NCBI RefSeq assembly: GCF_024868665.1
Contig: NC_079890.1
Coordinates: forward strand, 3,156,093 to 3,220,092
DNA from: Triplophysa rosa
Lineage: Eukaryota; Chordata; Actinopteri; Cypriniformes; Nemacheilidae
Reading direction: 5' to 3'
DNA: 64,000 bases
Below the pieces are notes generated by a model. That model was not told where the DNA came from. It worked only from the letters and a program-made list of their open reading frames with translations, and made no database searches. Position 1 is the stretch's first letter. Each line of letters starts with the position of its first letter. Shown here piece by piece: positions 51,601 through 64,000 of this stretch. Position numbers and translations under genes: made by a program.

Positions 51601-54600
51601 ACCCGGTTTCGATTAACGTCAGAGTTCGGTTCGTTTGGATGATGTCTTCTTCCGAACCCGGGTGTGCAACCGCAAACTGTACCCGAATCCGGGAGGTCTG
51701 GGGTGCGGTTCATGTGAACTCCAGTAAGGTTCGCTGCTGATATGAACGCAATCGTACCAAATCGCGGAAGTGAACCGCTATTAATGACGTATTATTTGGT
51801 AAAAATATGTGACGAGCGTGACATTTCTGTTCGCCTTCAGCGTTCTTGAGAGCATTTGCAGTATATTCGTAAGACAGATGAAAGTGGTGTTACGTACTGA
51901 AGCTTTGGAAACAAAACTAACGGTTCAAAAACATAAATGTACAAAAGTTAAGCGAGCAATGTTATGTATTTTGCCGCCTTCTCCTGCGACGCCGTTACAA
52001 GCGACAGGGTAAACAGCTGCAGGCTTGATGACGCAAACGAACCACGGTTCGGACCCAAATAAAATAATATGAACGCAGTCCAGTGGGGACAGGGGGAGGG
52101 GATGGCAATCGAACTAAATGTGAAACCACTCTTTAACTACAAAAAATATGGGACATTGGGTCTCAACAATAATTGTAATCCAATAATGGTTCAGATGTGA
52201 GTTCTGATAACTCGATATCCAAAGTAAACATAAACGTCAAAATAAAGCTCCCTGTACAGATGTGTGTTGCACCGACACGAAAATCGCACAAAATTGAAGA
52301 TGTAGCGCACGTAACCCAGGTCTGAAAATAGAGCCTCAAATGTGCTGTGTTCTTTCACAGCCTTTCATAGATGTCTGTTTCTCTTCAATCTTTGCTCTTT
52401 GTGTGTAATGACCTTACATCAAGAACACAGCGGTATGTCTGAAACAAACATCATCAGTTTTATCTGTTTGCTTTCTGCTCTCTCGGGTCACCACAACAGA
52501 GATAAATCAGTAAACCAGAGAGCCTGGGTTTGAAATAAAGCTTTGATTAGCATTTTCTAAAGATCAGCATCTCATATCTGATATCTGTGACCAGAAGACA
52601 GTTTAAGAACAACATTTTCTTTGATGTGTCTCAAGTGGGGCTGTTGCAATTATCACATAATGACTGGATCATGAATATTTGACTGAGCTAATGTCAATAA
52701 CTGCACACTAAATTCCACAATGACATTTTAGTGGTGACATTTGCAGCTTAATGTATTTTGCAGCACAGAGGGATGGATGGATATAGCGAAGCGATATATC
52801 ACATTGGGCCCTATTGTACACCCGGCGCAAGCACAAGTGTTTTTGCTAGGTTCCGCCCAACGCGGTTCTCATTTTCCCGTCCTGCGCAGCGTTGTTTAAA
52901 TAGCAAATGCATTTGCGCTCATTTGTGCGCCCATGGGCGTGTTGGTCTAAAAAAGAGGTGTGCTCAGGTGCATTGTTGGCGCGTTGCTATTTTGAGGAAC
53001 TTTTTTTGTTTAAAAAAAGATTGCATTAGTAGAAAATGCGCCTCTGGGTGGGTCCACATACAACACGCTTTCACTTTACTTATTACACAGAGGGAAGCGC
53101 AGCAGCACACAAACATACCAAATATAAAAAATAAATGGATTGCAATGTAAAAGATTATTATTGTGTACATAAGATAAAAATCCGGCTTGTCGTGTAGATG
53201 ATCTGCTCGCGCGCTTTAACCTCACGCACGAGCAGATGCGTTTCCTCTCTAGAGAAGCGTCCAGTCTTTGCCCTTGCAAATTCCGCCGTGTAAGTAGCGA
53301 ATCCGCCATGGCGCGAGCACAACTGGCTCTTAAAGGGAATGAGAGATGAGACTCTGATTGGTTTACTGCACGTTACGCCCAAAAAACACCCATTACTCAT
53401 TAAGAGAATCGGGACAACCCGTTTAGACCATGCACTCGGGCGCGCCGACCATTTTCCCGTCGTTAAATTAGCAAAAGTGGATTCGGACACCCTGAGTGCA
53501 CCTGTGCCGTGCGCTAATGCGCTTAGATCTTGAAAATAGGGCCCATTGTGTTTGTAATTATTTTAATTGTTTTTTTATTTGGCATTATGTTTCCTCAAGA
53601 CTGTGTCATTAGACTAGTGCTGTTTGTATTGTTGGTGTGATGTACGTATACTTTACGTACTTTAATTAGCATTTCTGCATGTATTGCAGCAATTCCATTA
53701 TAATGTCTGATGAATTTCAACAGAAACCAAACTCATGAACGAACGACGTAAAGTCACCCAACAGCAATGTGAGAGAATGCAAAGAAGCATGAAAGTTTTT
53801 TCATTTTTGAACTAATCCAAAAACTGTTTAACATGAATATAAACTTTGTCAACATAGCATCTTTTTTTGTTATTTTGAGTTTTTCAATTTTATGTAAAAA
53901 AAGCTATTTATTTGAAAAATATATATATATATAAATAAATAACAAGGATATTCTTAGCTTCGTATACTGTGGTAGGCTAACTGAGACCAGTTTTACTGCA
54001 CCTATACATTGTTGTTGTCTTGTTGCACATATTGCTTCTATTGTTTTACCCTACTTTGTAAGTCGCTTTGCATAAAAGCGTCTGCTAAATGACTAAATGT
54101 AAATGTAAATAGTATATATGTATATCTGTCTTTTGTGTTTCTGTTTAGTGGTAAAACAAGCCTTTTGTATATTTTTTAACTCGCATCTAATTGGCTGATT
54201 ATTTATTTTTTGGTCATATTATCTGGATCATGTTTAATGTCCAGCTTGACATGTAGGTTGTACGGCAGGTTTTCTGTGCGTTATACCAGGTTTGTGTGCA
54301 GGAGGGCTTGAGCATTGTTGTGCGTGGCACACAGGAGAATTATGTTATGTTTCTTGTTATTATTTGATCTGTTTAATATTGCTAATGGCATGTTTACAAT
54401 CATTTTATTGGCCTAAATGATGTTCAGCAGAAAGCCTCAGTCTCAATATCCCCTCTTACATCATCTCATTACATCACGTGGCTGTATAACAGATGACTAT
54501 TAGCATTGAGCGCTAATCCACCTGCTCTGTGTTATATTATTATCAGCAATTTGATTTTATAAGAATATAAAATAACGTAAGTACACTATTTTTAATTTTG

Positions 54601-57600
54601 GAGAAAGCTTTAATCCGCCTTGTAACATGGCCTTGAGTTGTAAACTATCGGTACAGTTTAGCGTGTTGACAAAATGCTATATGCTCTCCTACTTGTAAGT
54701 CGCTTGTATAAAAGCGTCTGCCAAGTGAATACATTTAAATGTAAATGTTTTTAAGTTTCTTATGTTTGAGTGACTGTGCATCAGGATGACGTCACCTCGC
54801 TGACAGTCGATCTGTACAGCTGCTAATAGAACACATTCAGTAAAGTACACGCTGCTTTAAAAGATGTTATCACTCTATTTATAAACTTTCACTAGATGAC
54901 ACATCGATCTGTTCGTGTTAATTGGTTCATGCTTTGCAGGTTGGTTTTTTCCTGAAACTATCAGTTTATTTTGACTTTATGTGGCTTTTACCTTCGTAGA
55001 TGGAAACTTTTGCAGTTTTTGTTTTGCTTGTTGACTCTGTAGCATATCCAACCTAGATTTAGTTGGCTCTTTGTCGAACAGCACAATGTTTGTATGTGAG
55101 AGAAAGTGCAGTCGGTGTGGGTGTCGTCATTGTCTGGACTTAACATAACAATTTCCTTCCTTATTTCAGTTGTGCTCATTCCTCTGTAAATTAAACATTT
55201 GTCCATGAAGAGGAAACGAGAAATGAGTCTCTTTCAGCTGAATGTTAAATGTAATTTGTTACTTTCCAGCTCTGATCTTAAGATGCTATGTTGAGTTTGG
55301 TTGCAAAAACAGTTTATAACCATTTTTACTAGGGATGTCGGCCCGATACCAAAGACCGATACCTCACGTGACATACATAGAGCCCTATGATTTCCTGGAA
55401 AGCGGAAAATGCGGACGGAATCGAGGAATCCAGGCATTTCCTAACAAGAAATTAGCACTGAACAGCTAACGTAACAGCTAACGAAATATTCAGATACTGT
55501 TTAAATATGTATTCTGCTTGTTTTGCGTTACCGTGTGTGAAAGAGTGGTGCGGTTGCGTGTACTGAACGCATTGTGCTTGTGGAGCTTTCAGCGCCAGCG
55601 TTTCACTGCATGAGGACACGAACACATAAACAAACACCATTTGCGGCGATCCGTCAAAATAAAAGTCTGGTTAACTTAAACAAACGCTCTTTGCGGTGTC
55701 CCGTCAATATAAAAGTCCGGTTGACTTGAACAAGTTATAATACGCTCACATTTTACCACACCACCCCCCTTAATTTTTTTATAATTTGACCACAGAGTAT
55801 ATTGTTTACTTTAGTAAACTGAAGTAAATGTGCTAGTAAAATTGTACTACTTATCATAAAAAATTTAACTTAATTTAAAAATAGTACTTAAATTTAAGTA
55901 GACCTAAAAACAAAAGAAAAAAAGAAAATGTACCAGTAAGATACTGGTTTATTAACATTATTGTACAACCTATCGGTTATAGGTATCGGTATCGGCGAGT
56001 ACCAGAAAATAATATCGGTACTCGTACTCGGTCTTTAAAAAATTGTATCGGTGCATCCCTAGTCTCTGTCTGTATTTTAGTTAAAATTGCCTGATTTAAC
56101 CAGTCTTTGGCCGAAAACAGCAGATACGTATCAAACGGATTAAACTCTTGGGATTCATGTTTCTTGTTCACTGCGATCAACGGCAAAATTTTTGCCATGG
56201 TAGCAACCGGGTTACAACTGTCAATCATCACATTTACTCTCATTCCGTACAAACATGGAAGCCTGCGTGCAACCATTTATACGTGGTTTCACTACTGAAA
56301 CTTAGCAGTGCGTACCATTGATAATTTATCAAGAAAATAAGGCTTAATATCTTTTTCAGGGCTTAATTTAGCTTCTGAAGAAAATGTATATTGATTAAAA
56401 TATTGTTTAGTTAATATTTCTGCTACATGATTGTGTGATATTTCTGCAAAACAAGACAAAAAATTATAACTCGTAACACTTGTAACTCGTTTTAATATTA
56501 GGCACTATGACTTTGTTGGTGTTTGCTGGTGAGGAAAAGAAAGGTGGCATACAGAATTCACATTTGAAAGGTTGCATTGTTTGAAGTGTTTCATTTTTAG
56601 GAGAGTCAGTTTACTTCAAATGTATTATGTTGGCTTGAGAAAGTTTCACTTCTGTTGTGCTTTTCACAATTTTGCATTTTTGCAAAGCAGCTTCACACAC
56701 ACACACTCAAATATGAGTGAAGTAGATAAAAGAGAAATGGACAGGGCTGCAGCTGGGTCAGTCGACACTGAATGACCTTAAATGTTTTAAATGTTGTGTG
56801 TCGACATATTTAATTTTGTAATTGCACATTATTTTGTAAAGGTGTCCCTTTAATGACCCCTTGTCATTTTGCACAAAACAGGAGAGGTCCCCCTCCCGCT
56901 TTTAAAAAGTAACTAAGTAACTTTTACTTTAAAGGCAGGGTAAACGATTTCCGAATTACGCTTTAGACAACCGAGTCAGGCCGAGTACCAAAACAACCTT
57001 GTAGCCAATCAGCAGTAAGGTGCACAGTGCACAGGACGGACATTAGCCGAGCCGAGCACTGACGAAAGCGAAAGATGGGGGTAGGGGTGTGTTTGTTTTG
57101 GTGATTTGAGCATCAACAATGGCTAAGAGAAATCGGACACCCCGCCTTTAAGTAAATTTTAAACAAGCTACTTTTTACTTTTACTTAGGTAGATTTGTTG
57201 ACTGGTAATTTTACTTGTACTCAAGTACAATTTCATCAGAGTAGTAGTACTTGTATTTGAGTATAATCGTTTTGTAATTTTCCCCCCTCTGCTTAAGATG
57301 ACGGTTTGGTACCTTCTGATCTTAGCAGTGCAGCAGTGTGATGAAGAAACTAACTATAGCATCATGAAGGCCTGGTGATGGTGTTGGTGAACCAGAGACA
57401 GAATTAGGTCAATACCCAGAGTACTTTTACAAGCGTGTTAGTATAAATGTAGGGCACTACATAAAGCAACAGTGTAATTACTTTTTAGGAAATAGATGAA
57501 CTTGTCAGCTTGGTTATGTGCAAAACTACATATTTTTGAGACCCACATTGGATGGTTTGTGTGGGTGACTGGTCCAATAGTTTGTCTTATTATACTGATA

Positions 57601-60600
57601 AATTGATGATAATTTAAGTCCTTTAGATGAGTAACTAATGTAGCCAACAAACCAGTTGGATGTCTTAAATTTATGTGAAATTGAACGTGGTGGATTTGTT
57701 CCAAAATAGTAACACTTTCACTTTGAGGACAATTGTGGAGTCGTAACGTTTTATCGAAGGTTTTGTTAAGGTTAAGGTTACTTTTAGACTGTGCAACCTT
57801 TTACAACGTGGCTTATTCGTATGAATTGGTACGTTGTGAATCGTACAAAAATGTACAATTACTAGTAAAAAGCAATACTGAGGTCCCGCCCCTAACCCTA
57901 ACATCACTGGTGCGAAACCAAATCGTACAAAAATGTACGATTGAGATCGTACGAATTCATACGAATTGACGTCACATCGTAAAATAGTTACGTTTTTGCC
58001 GTGAGATTGCGTTGGGCTGTTAGTACGCTAAAGAGAAGTACACTACCTTTCAGCATCTTTAGATTGATCTAAAAAATAGGCAAAAAATAGATAACTAGCC
58101 AACTGATATCGAACCAGATGCTGAAAATTCTAGCTTTTATCTTCACAACTAACCACAAAATGTTTTCACTATATTTTCTCAGCAAGAAATTCAATTATTT
58201 TTCTGTTTATATTCTGTTTATCTGTTTGTGTTTTGTGTTGAGATGCACCGATATATCGGCAAATAATCGGTATCGGTCGCTAAAAGCTATTTTTCACACT
58301 ATCGGCCAATATCGGTTTAAAAACAGCCGATGATCAGGGCCGATATATCCTGTCAATCAAAAGAGGACATATTATAAATGTGTGCTCTGTATATAGAAGA
58401 TGTTAAGAAACATCATCAGTTTAATGTTTATTATTAACAGTCATTATATTAATTAATAACAGAAATAAATATTAATTTAATATTCAGAATTAGTATAGGC
58501 AGATATCAATCTGAATAATCAAATTTAGTATCAGTGCATCTCAAGTTTTGTGTGATTTGAAACGTCTTGATTTTGTGAACCTCCACCAGTCCATTCCCAC
58601 TGACCTACAAAAACTTGAACCTTATTTTTGTTCTGCTATGTGAGATATGTTAATCCCCTTAATGATTATAAGTGGTGGTTTGTATTTAACTCTTCATGTT
58701 TGTACAGTTTGCCTGCGATCGGCCCATAGCTGATGGTGTGAAAATTTGCTTTTATTGACCGATCATTGGCCGATATATCGGTGCATCTCTAATATAAATA
58801 ACTTCATTATATTCCAGCGTATTGTAACTAAAGTAAAGAAACACACAGTAGATCAAGACCTTTGATGTCAGGCAACATTTCTGCGACAGACAACTATGAC
58901 AGAGGCATCTTTATTGATTTTTGTATTACCGCCGCCCACCCTACCGTCTGCTCAGAGGACCATTTTCAGCCCGCCTAATGTTACCGTTTCCTCTCTCTGA
59001 TCTAATTTCTCTGTTTTCTCGTGCAGTTGCTGAGCGAGAAGATAAGCGGCGCTGAGGGGACCAAGCTCGATGAAGACTTTATGGAAATGGAGCGGGTACG
59101 AACCTTCGCGTAACTTGATTTATGTGACAGGCACATTTACCTTCTCCATCTAACCTGGTTTTCCCACCTTCACAGAAAATAGAAGTCACCAACAAGTCCG
59201 TTTTTGACCTTATAACCAAAACCACAGAATACCTCCAACCAAACCCAGGTATGTAGACGTCCCCCAAAGCTCAAAGTGATAGTTCACCCAAAAATGAAAA
59301 TTCTGTCATCATTTGCTCACCCTCATGTCATTTCATACCTGTATAATGATGAACACAGAGAAAGATGTTTGGAAGAATGTTAGCAATTTTCAAGTCTGCG
59401 ACATCATTGACTGCCATAGTAGGACAAATGAAATGGTAGTCAAAGGTGCCCCAGAACTGTTTGTGTTCCTAAATTCTTCAAAATATCTCACTTTGTGTTC
59501 AACAGAACAACAAAATCTAAAATGTTTTCTCCCTACTATGGTAGTGAGAGGGTGAGTAAATGATGACAACATCTTAATGCTTGTTGAATTCATTTTTAGC
59601 TTTGAATTCATAAGAATCAAATATGTCAGCAATGAAAAGAACCACATGTTTGTCTCTTGTGAGTTTTTGTGGTTTCACAGCCAGTGAATCGGAGTGCAGC
59701 GTTGTGATTTGTGATTCGTTCATGAGCGAGCGTGTATTTCTACGCAGCATCGAGAGCCAAACTGGGAATGCTGAACACGGTGTCTAAAATCCGAGGGCAG
59801 GTGAAGTCGACGGGCTATCCTCAGACCGAAGGGCTCTTAGGAGACTGCATGCTGCGATACGGACGAGAGCTGGGGGAGGAGTCGACTTTCGGTAAACATC
59901 ACGCACACGTGCACAGACACGAACCACAGTAACGGAAATACTGCAGCAATGCAGAGGAATGCTGTCACTGTCTCTTAACCTCTCTCTCTCACTCATCGAG
60001 TCGCTCAACCACACACACTGAGCTTTGTGAAATGTGTTTCCTGTAATGTGTCGGCCCTTCTCACGGAATTTCATAACTCTGACACCTTGTGGTGTTTTTT
60101 GCAAGCGCAGTCGATGAGACGACAGGAGATGTTTCTCTGGTTTTTAACATGACACATCATGTACGGCCTGTAGTATGATGCAACATTTTGCTGTACCGTT
60201 TATAATGTGGATGCATTACTGTATTCCAGGGTATGCAATAAAAGTCATGAAAAAAAATGCCTGTACTTAGTACTTAGTGCCGCCAATATTGTAGAAAACG
60301 CCTAGATAACTGATCTCGGATCTGATCTACCTCAGCCGTCTAACAGCGCTCTCTGATTGAGTTGGCCAATCAAATGAAAGAGGCCGGAAGCTCAAGGTCA
60401 GCTAAACGTTGAATGTTTTATCATAGAAATGTTAGGGGGTCGTTCACGTCTAAAAACGCGTGCAAAACGCTGGCTGTGTCGCTTTCCCCCTCTTTCCAGA
60501 GCGCTCGGGAGTTATAATTATTATTTATAAAATATTATTTTAACAAATTTGAATAAAAAACAAGTGTCTGCAACTTTTGTAATTTGATGTCTATGTCTGT

Positions 60601-62082
60601 AGCTACACAAAAAGTCAAAGGAACAGTGCATACGTTTGTCATTCCAAACCCAAATGCTCTTGAGAGATGGATGGTATTTCAATTTGGCAATATTTGTATA
60701 CAAATATCAATTGACCGTGTGTTTACGCATCACTGGTAACATAAAAAGACAGACATGGTTTTAGCTATTGTCTCATTTTCACTCCAATTGTTCTAAAATG
60801 CACAAATGTAGCTCAAGAAAATATATAGATTTTTTGTTTGGGACAAACTTGTTTTTGGACCTCGGTGTTTCTAAAATCCTGCGTACGGCCCGGATTGAAC
60901 GTGGTCAGATGTTGAAAGAAGCCAAGTTAATGGACTTTAACTCTCTTTTCATGTTCATGAATTAATTATATTTCACCAATCCTTCTGTTTCTCTGGGTCG
61001 AAGGTTTACAGTTATTTGATTTGACAAATTATTAATATTGCACTAAATTCCAATAAAATGTTGTGCATTGAACCTGTCTTGGTTTGGTGTTAATTCATTC
61101 AGTCCACTGATTATTTGACAAAATATTATCATAATATACATGTGAACAGTTTGATTTTTATAACCACGACTTTTTTCAGATGGTCTGAAAAATCTTGTGG
61201 GAAGTCTGTATGTTTGTACAGTATGGAATGTGTAGGAACCCTGGTATTCTGCGTAGAACACCATTACTGTGAGCTTCTTTTACATGTTGCTGTTGTGTTT
61301 GCATGATCTTCACAGGCTGTGCACTGGTGGAAATCGGTGAAGCCATGAAGCAGATGGCCGATATTAAAGACGCCCTCGATATCAACGTGAAACAGAACTT
61401 CATCGATCCACTACAGACCCTTCAGGACAAAGATCTCAAAGAGATCGTGGTATGTCACTCTTTCAAGATCGTTTCAACATTTTCTCACTGTACTGTCACC
61501 TTAAAGAATGATTATTAAAGGTGCAATAAGATTCACGGGCAATCGGTGTTTTTCGAGCCAATCAGCTGAGACGTAAATGTCATGTGGTTACTTGTTCTTT
61601 AGACAGTGATGTCATGTTAAAGCTGTTTGGCTGATGACACCTCACACACACACAGTCCCAAGCCCTTCGCTGTCAGCTGTCTTGAACGGTTTTACATTTA
61701 TGACCGTTTCAATGATTTTCTTTGAATCATTTATCATTGCTGCATGCCTTTTCTATTATTATAAAGAATATATGTTGTGATATATCAGAGTGTAACTGTT
61801 ACCGTGATGTGTTTACTTAGCATCACCTGAAGAAGCTGGAGGGTCGACGGTTAGATTTCGACTATAAGAAGAAGCGTCAGGGCAAGATTCCCGATGAGGA
61901 GATCAAACAGGCTGTGGAGAAGTTTGAGGAGTCCAAAGAACTCGCCGAGAGGAGCATGTTCAACTTTTTGGAGAACGATGTAAGAACCAAAACTGCTGAT
62001 AAGAACAAATGTTTTAATGATTTGTTTTAAAAATGTGACAAAACTATTTTAAAATGAGACAAAATGAGCATTGGAATACATA

Positions 62083-62113
<31 letters not shown>

Positions 62114-63777
62114 GAAGATATGTCTTACTAATTGCCCATTTTATGATGAATAAATGTTAATGTCAAGCTCTCAAATATTTTATTTTGTAGACATTTTGTG
62201 AGGGGCGGGGCCTTTGCATATTGTTGAATCCAATGGGGAGTCCTGGAGCCTAAACGGTTGAGGACCCCTGTTTCACAAGTTTTAAAATGTACCACCTAAC
62301 ATGTTTCATCTCCAACATTCAAAGTATTATAATTTCACAAATAAAAAGCAGTCGGGTTGCTTAACAAACACTTTATTCTATATATTTACAATTCAGATCA
62401 GTCAAATCTACAGTGTGCGGACACTTATGTCACACTTAACATGTATGAATTTCATTGCAAAGTATGGTATTTGCAAATAAATGCTGCTGGATACTTATAA
62501 CATGTCACATCTTTCACCCACCTATAGGTGGAGCAAGTGAGTCAGTTATCAGCTCTCATTGAGGCCGCACTGGATTACCATCGACAGTCCTTAGAGATCC
62601 TGGAAGAACTTAACGGCAAATTACAAAACAGGTACATTTATACACAGCTGACTGCAGAACAGTTGATATACACAAAAATAAAATAAAAAATCGATTTCTC
62701 CACATTTATTCAGCTGTAAAATATTTCATCAAGTCAGTGAAATTGAACGCTGATGTCTAAAATTGTGGGTGATTTTTTTTTACCAAAATAAAGTGATCCT
62801 CGCTGATATGTATTTGAACACACATATCTCGTCTCACAGTATAGCTACGACAAGCAGTCGGCCCAAGAAAGAGTTCAAGCCAAAGTCGATCATGTCCAGT
62901 CTGGAGACGGTCCAGAATCAACACAATGGACTGTCCCACACCTCATCTGTCAAAACCACAGGTATCAGTGTTGACAAACATTTATTATTGAAATAACGCC
63001 CTATAAAAAATTCTTGTTTTCAGTTTTACCTATTACATTACAATTCATTTTGTTGTGTCTACTTTTTTTTTGTTTGTATCTTTTGAGTGAGTTTCTGAAA
63101 TTACTTCCGTTGTGTGGTGTTTACATGTTCCGCCATCATCATGTTGTCATACATAATTCCTCAATATTCTTTTCAGATATTCAAGTCAACCACACTGTAA
63201 ATGGAAAAAGTAGGACTATTTTTTTTTCTTTCTGATTCCTGTTTCTAATATCGAATCACGTTGCATTCATCATTACCATCGGTTCGTGTGTGTCTGTCTC
63301 TCATGTTTCATCTCATGTTTTTTTTGTTGTTGCTGTCAGCTGATTATTTCACCCACACAATAAGTCAAACATGGCCTGAAAGCCCCAACGGTAATACCTG
63401 TAGCACACGTGAGTATCGTGCACACATCACCAGACCCATATTGAATCTATTAGATGGAACGGCATGACATTTAGAATTCCATTGTGTGACTTTTTCTTTT
63501 TGCAATTTCAGCACGTTTCGTTATCTACAAACCTGTACGCTTTTCAACTCACCGTATTTGACTCATTGCAGAAATAGAGACACACATGGACCAGCCCTGC
63601 TGTCGATCTCTGTACGACTTCGAGCCGGAGAACGAGGGCGAGCTGGGCTTTAAAGAAGGTGACATCATCATCCTCACCAATCAGATCGATGAGAACTGGT
63701 ACGAAGGCATGATCAACGGCGAATCGGGCTTCTTCCCCATAAACTACGTAGAGGTACTGGTGCCTCTCCCTCAATGA
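39611..63777 (+). CDS. sh3gl3: Endophilin-A3 (SH3 domain-containing GRB2-like 3)
   Basis: Eleven coding exons: 39611-39655, 59027-59095, 59176-59248, 59748-59891, 61316-61449, 61821-61979, 62528-62631, 62840-62961, 63177-63209, 63340-63390 and 63572-63777; all joins are GT-AG and in phase, 379 aa. Endophilins bend membrane and recruit dynamin and synaptojanin in endocytosis. Helix 0 and the BAR domain occupy about residues 1-250 ([73 protein letters not shown]). A variable linker follows, then an SH3 domain over the last 60 ([40 protein letters not shown]). [25 protein letters not shown] and [14 protein letters not shown] favour SH3GL3 over SH3GL1/2. The 33- and 51-bp exons encode extra linker and look like cassette exons. 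Intron 1 is 19.4 kb. Confidence 0.93.
42297..42494 (-). other. Small open frame of unknown status in sh3gl3 intron 1
   Basis: 65 codons ending in a basic segment ([20 protein letters not shown]). It could be the first exon or a fragment of a domesticated or transposon-derived gene. There is no clear splice context and no second copy in the window, so it may be chance. Confidence 0.2.
46242..46940 (+). CDS. Gag-like open frame of the non-autonomous LTR element
   Basis: This frame is open from the LTR edge and has no ATG at its start; the first ATG (46243, frame +1) is closed after 59 codons. It reads through [18 protein letters not shown] and a helix-rich segment ([20 protein letters not shown]) and ends in Cys/Arg-rich translation of the minisatellite (CSRRPVRC repeats). 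No zinc knuckle, protease or RT is seen. The first segment may be a short RNA-binding or packaging peptide; the rest is probably translated repeat. I do not recognise a family. Confidence 0.35.
   Translation, partial: NDRTKSNPAGGSQGGKASSPRSSLAHLLLGFRQGNYGDQEFARAFSAVAEATGFSDAELKSIFNCCLTRRLTPSEKRLLAPLGFADMVRYVANRDDTGSGVAFGTSAPRSSVPGGFVLAAAARGDSVPSGWSSTVPGSPGGDGGEWGSKDSGMTSGGSPNAELPPVPTGQPRMAADLVVRKRRKEHYGERAVQCSRPPLRCSRRPVRCNQRSGRCPVRCSRRPIRCSRCPVR
46815..47385 (+). repeat. GC-rich minisatellite inside the LTR element
   Basis: About 15-32-bp tandem units built on GTCCAGCCGGC and TTCCAGCCGGCGTCA. The units are open in several frames, which explains the many overlapping ORFs here. It is analogous in position to the 27-bp minisatellites of the minus-strand LTR elements. 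Confidence 0.85.
49131..49244 (+). other. Short Cys-containing frame, possible THAP-like fragment
   Basis: 37 codons starting [13 protein letters not shown] with LPLDF and AWLKF later, then a stop. The spacing of C-A-A-P-G-C and the following W resembles the start of a THAP zinc finger found in P-element-like transposases, but the domain is not complete. Confidence 0.2.
51570..52132. mobile_element. MITE/hAT-like repeat in sh3gl3 intron 1
   Basis: Ends GCGGTTTCACATT and its approximate reverse complement AATGTGAAACCAC, with inner CGAACC-type inverted motifs. Confidence 0.55.
52806..53544. mobile_element. MITE with GGGCCCTATT ends
   Basis: Inverted ends GGGCCCTATTGTACACCC on the left and AATAGGGCCC on the right, with GGCGCAAGCAC / GTGCGCTAATGCGC inner parts. 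ATT flanks both sides. Harbinger-like appearance. Confidence 0.6.
54035..54110 (-). repeat. LINE-tail repeat
   Basis: GTAAGTCGCTTTGCATAAAA then GCGTCTGCTAAATGACTAAA and TGTAAATG. The same terminal sequence as the LINE at 30795. A second copy lies at 54690-54748. Confidence 0.65.
55329..56062. mobile_element. hAT-like MITE with CTAGGGATG ends
   Basis: Ends CTAGGGATG and CATCCCTAG with repeated ATCGGT-type subterminal motifs. A related element with GAGATGCACCGATATATCGG ends spans 58240-58789, and one with CTAGGGAT / CCCCTAG ends spans about 33282-33757. Confidence 0.65.
56929..57152. mobile_element. Short MITE with TTAAAGGC ends
   Basis: Ends TTAAAGGCAGGGT and ACCCCGCCTTTAA, in intron 1. A further palindromic repeat with CGTATGAATT-type motifs lies at about 57818-57965. 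Confidence 0.55.
58240..58789. mobile_element. MITE with GAGATGCACCGATATATCGG ends
   Basis: Perfect terminal inverted repeats of about 20 bp, subterminal ATCGG repeats, no coding capacity. In intron 1 close to exon 2. Confidence 0.7.
59274..59580. mobile_element. Common cyprinid MITE in sh3gl3 intron 3
   Basis: Begins AAGTGATAGTTCACCCAAAA and ends with GGGTGAGTAAATGATGAC, the two inverted ends of the repeat family also present at 10840, 15068, 26815 and 30411. Confidence 0.7.
62083..62110. repeat. AT microsatellite
   Basis: Pure AT dinucleotide run in sh3gl3 intron 6. Confidence 0.9.
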
Positions 63778-64000
63778 GCCAATCAGAGCCAGGACGCCAA
63801 ACCGGACTGTATCGAGCATCCGTTGTATCACCCAACATCCCCTGCTGCATTCTCACCAATGAAAGCCTTGTGTTTCGCCACAGACTCTTTTAAAACCTTC
63901 AGTATTTATTTTGTACTGTTTTACAGTCCTCATGGTGCAACATCACCGCAAAAAGTTGTTTTCGTCTCGTTTTCCAGTTAAACAAATGACGAAACATCCT

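Overview
The window is nuclear DNA from a teleost fish, most likely a cypriniform. It has split genes with GT-AG introns, teleost protein-coding genes (a fish-type TRIM cluster, serum amyloid A, ferritin H, endophilin-A3), and a dense load of LTR retrotransposons, Tc1-like and hAT-like DNA transposons, MITEs and LINE tails. Two runs of N mark assembly gaps (2475-2574 and 14435-15067), and both lie in repeats.

Layout. 1-2474: a Ty3/gypsy-type LTR retrotransposon (LTR, gag, start of protease) cut by the first gap. 2575-27450: a tandemly rearranged immune locus. Two TRIM genes on the minus strand (RING, B-boxes, coiled coil, PRY-SPRY; gene A 5069-8242, gene B 21085-25649) and one orphan SPRY fragment (3447-3926) alternate with copies of a non-autonomous LTR element and of its left flank. 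The repeated junctions fit one ancestral insertion followed by unequal recombination. 28038-29025: a complete serum amyloid A gene (minus) with a compact acute-phase promoter. 29078-31440: nested transposons. 34184-36680: a complete ferritin heavy-chain gene (minus) with a 5'UTR iron-responsive element. 39611-63777: a sh3gl3-like endophilin-A gene (plus) of 11 coding exons. Its 19-kb first intron holds a recent LTR element (45673-48590) and many MITEs.

The strongest anomaly is in TRIM gene A. Bases 5881-5960 are, 80 out of 80, the base-by-base complement of the homologous stretch of gene B (21886-21965) in the SAME order. They are not the reverse complement. Both flanks align directly. No ordinary inversion gives this result. 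It destroys the coding content and splice donor of coiled-coil/linker exon 5. Either the sequence record has been altered (80 bases is also a common FASTA line width) or an extraordinary same-polarity copying event happened. By contrast, 11914-11946 versus 16132-16164 is a genuine 33-bp micro-inversion (true reverse complement, one mismatch).

Other points: gene B has a nonsense codon in PRY. A TTAA-flanked transposon in gene B is reduced in gene A to two fused terminal repeats. A MULE-like MITE with a perfect 9-bp target duplication sits inside a Tc1-like element. The intron-1 LTR element has a third, divergent LTR tail, and its 6-bp target duplication brackets the whole composite. All three LTR families place the first ATG at the edge of the 5' LTR with no visible tRNA-type primer site. 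SH3GL3 has two in-frame cassette exons.
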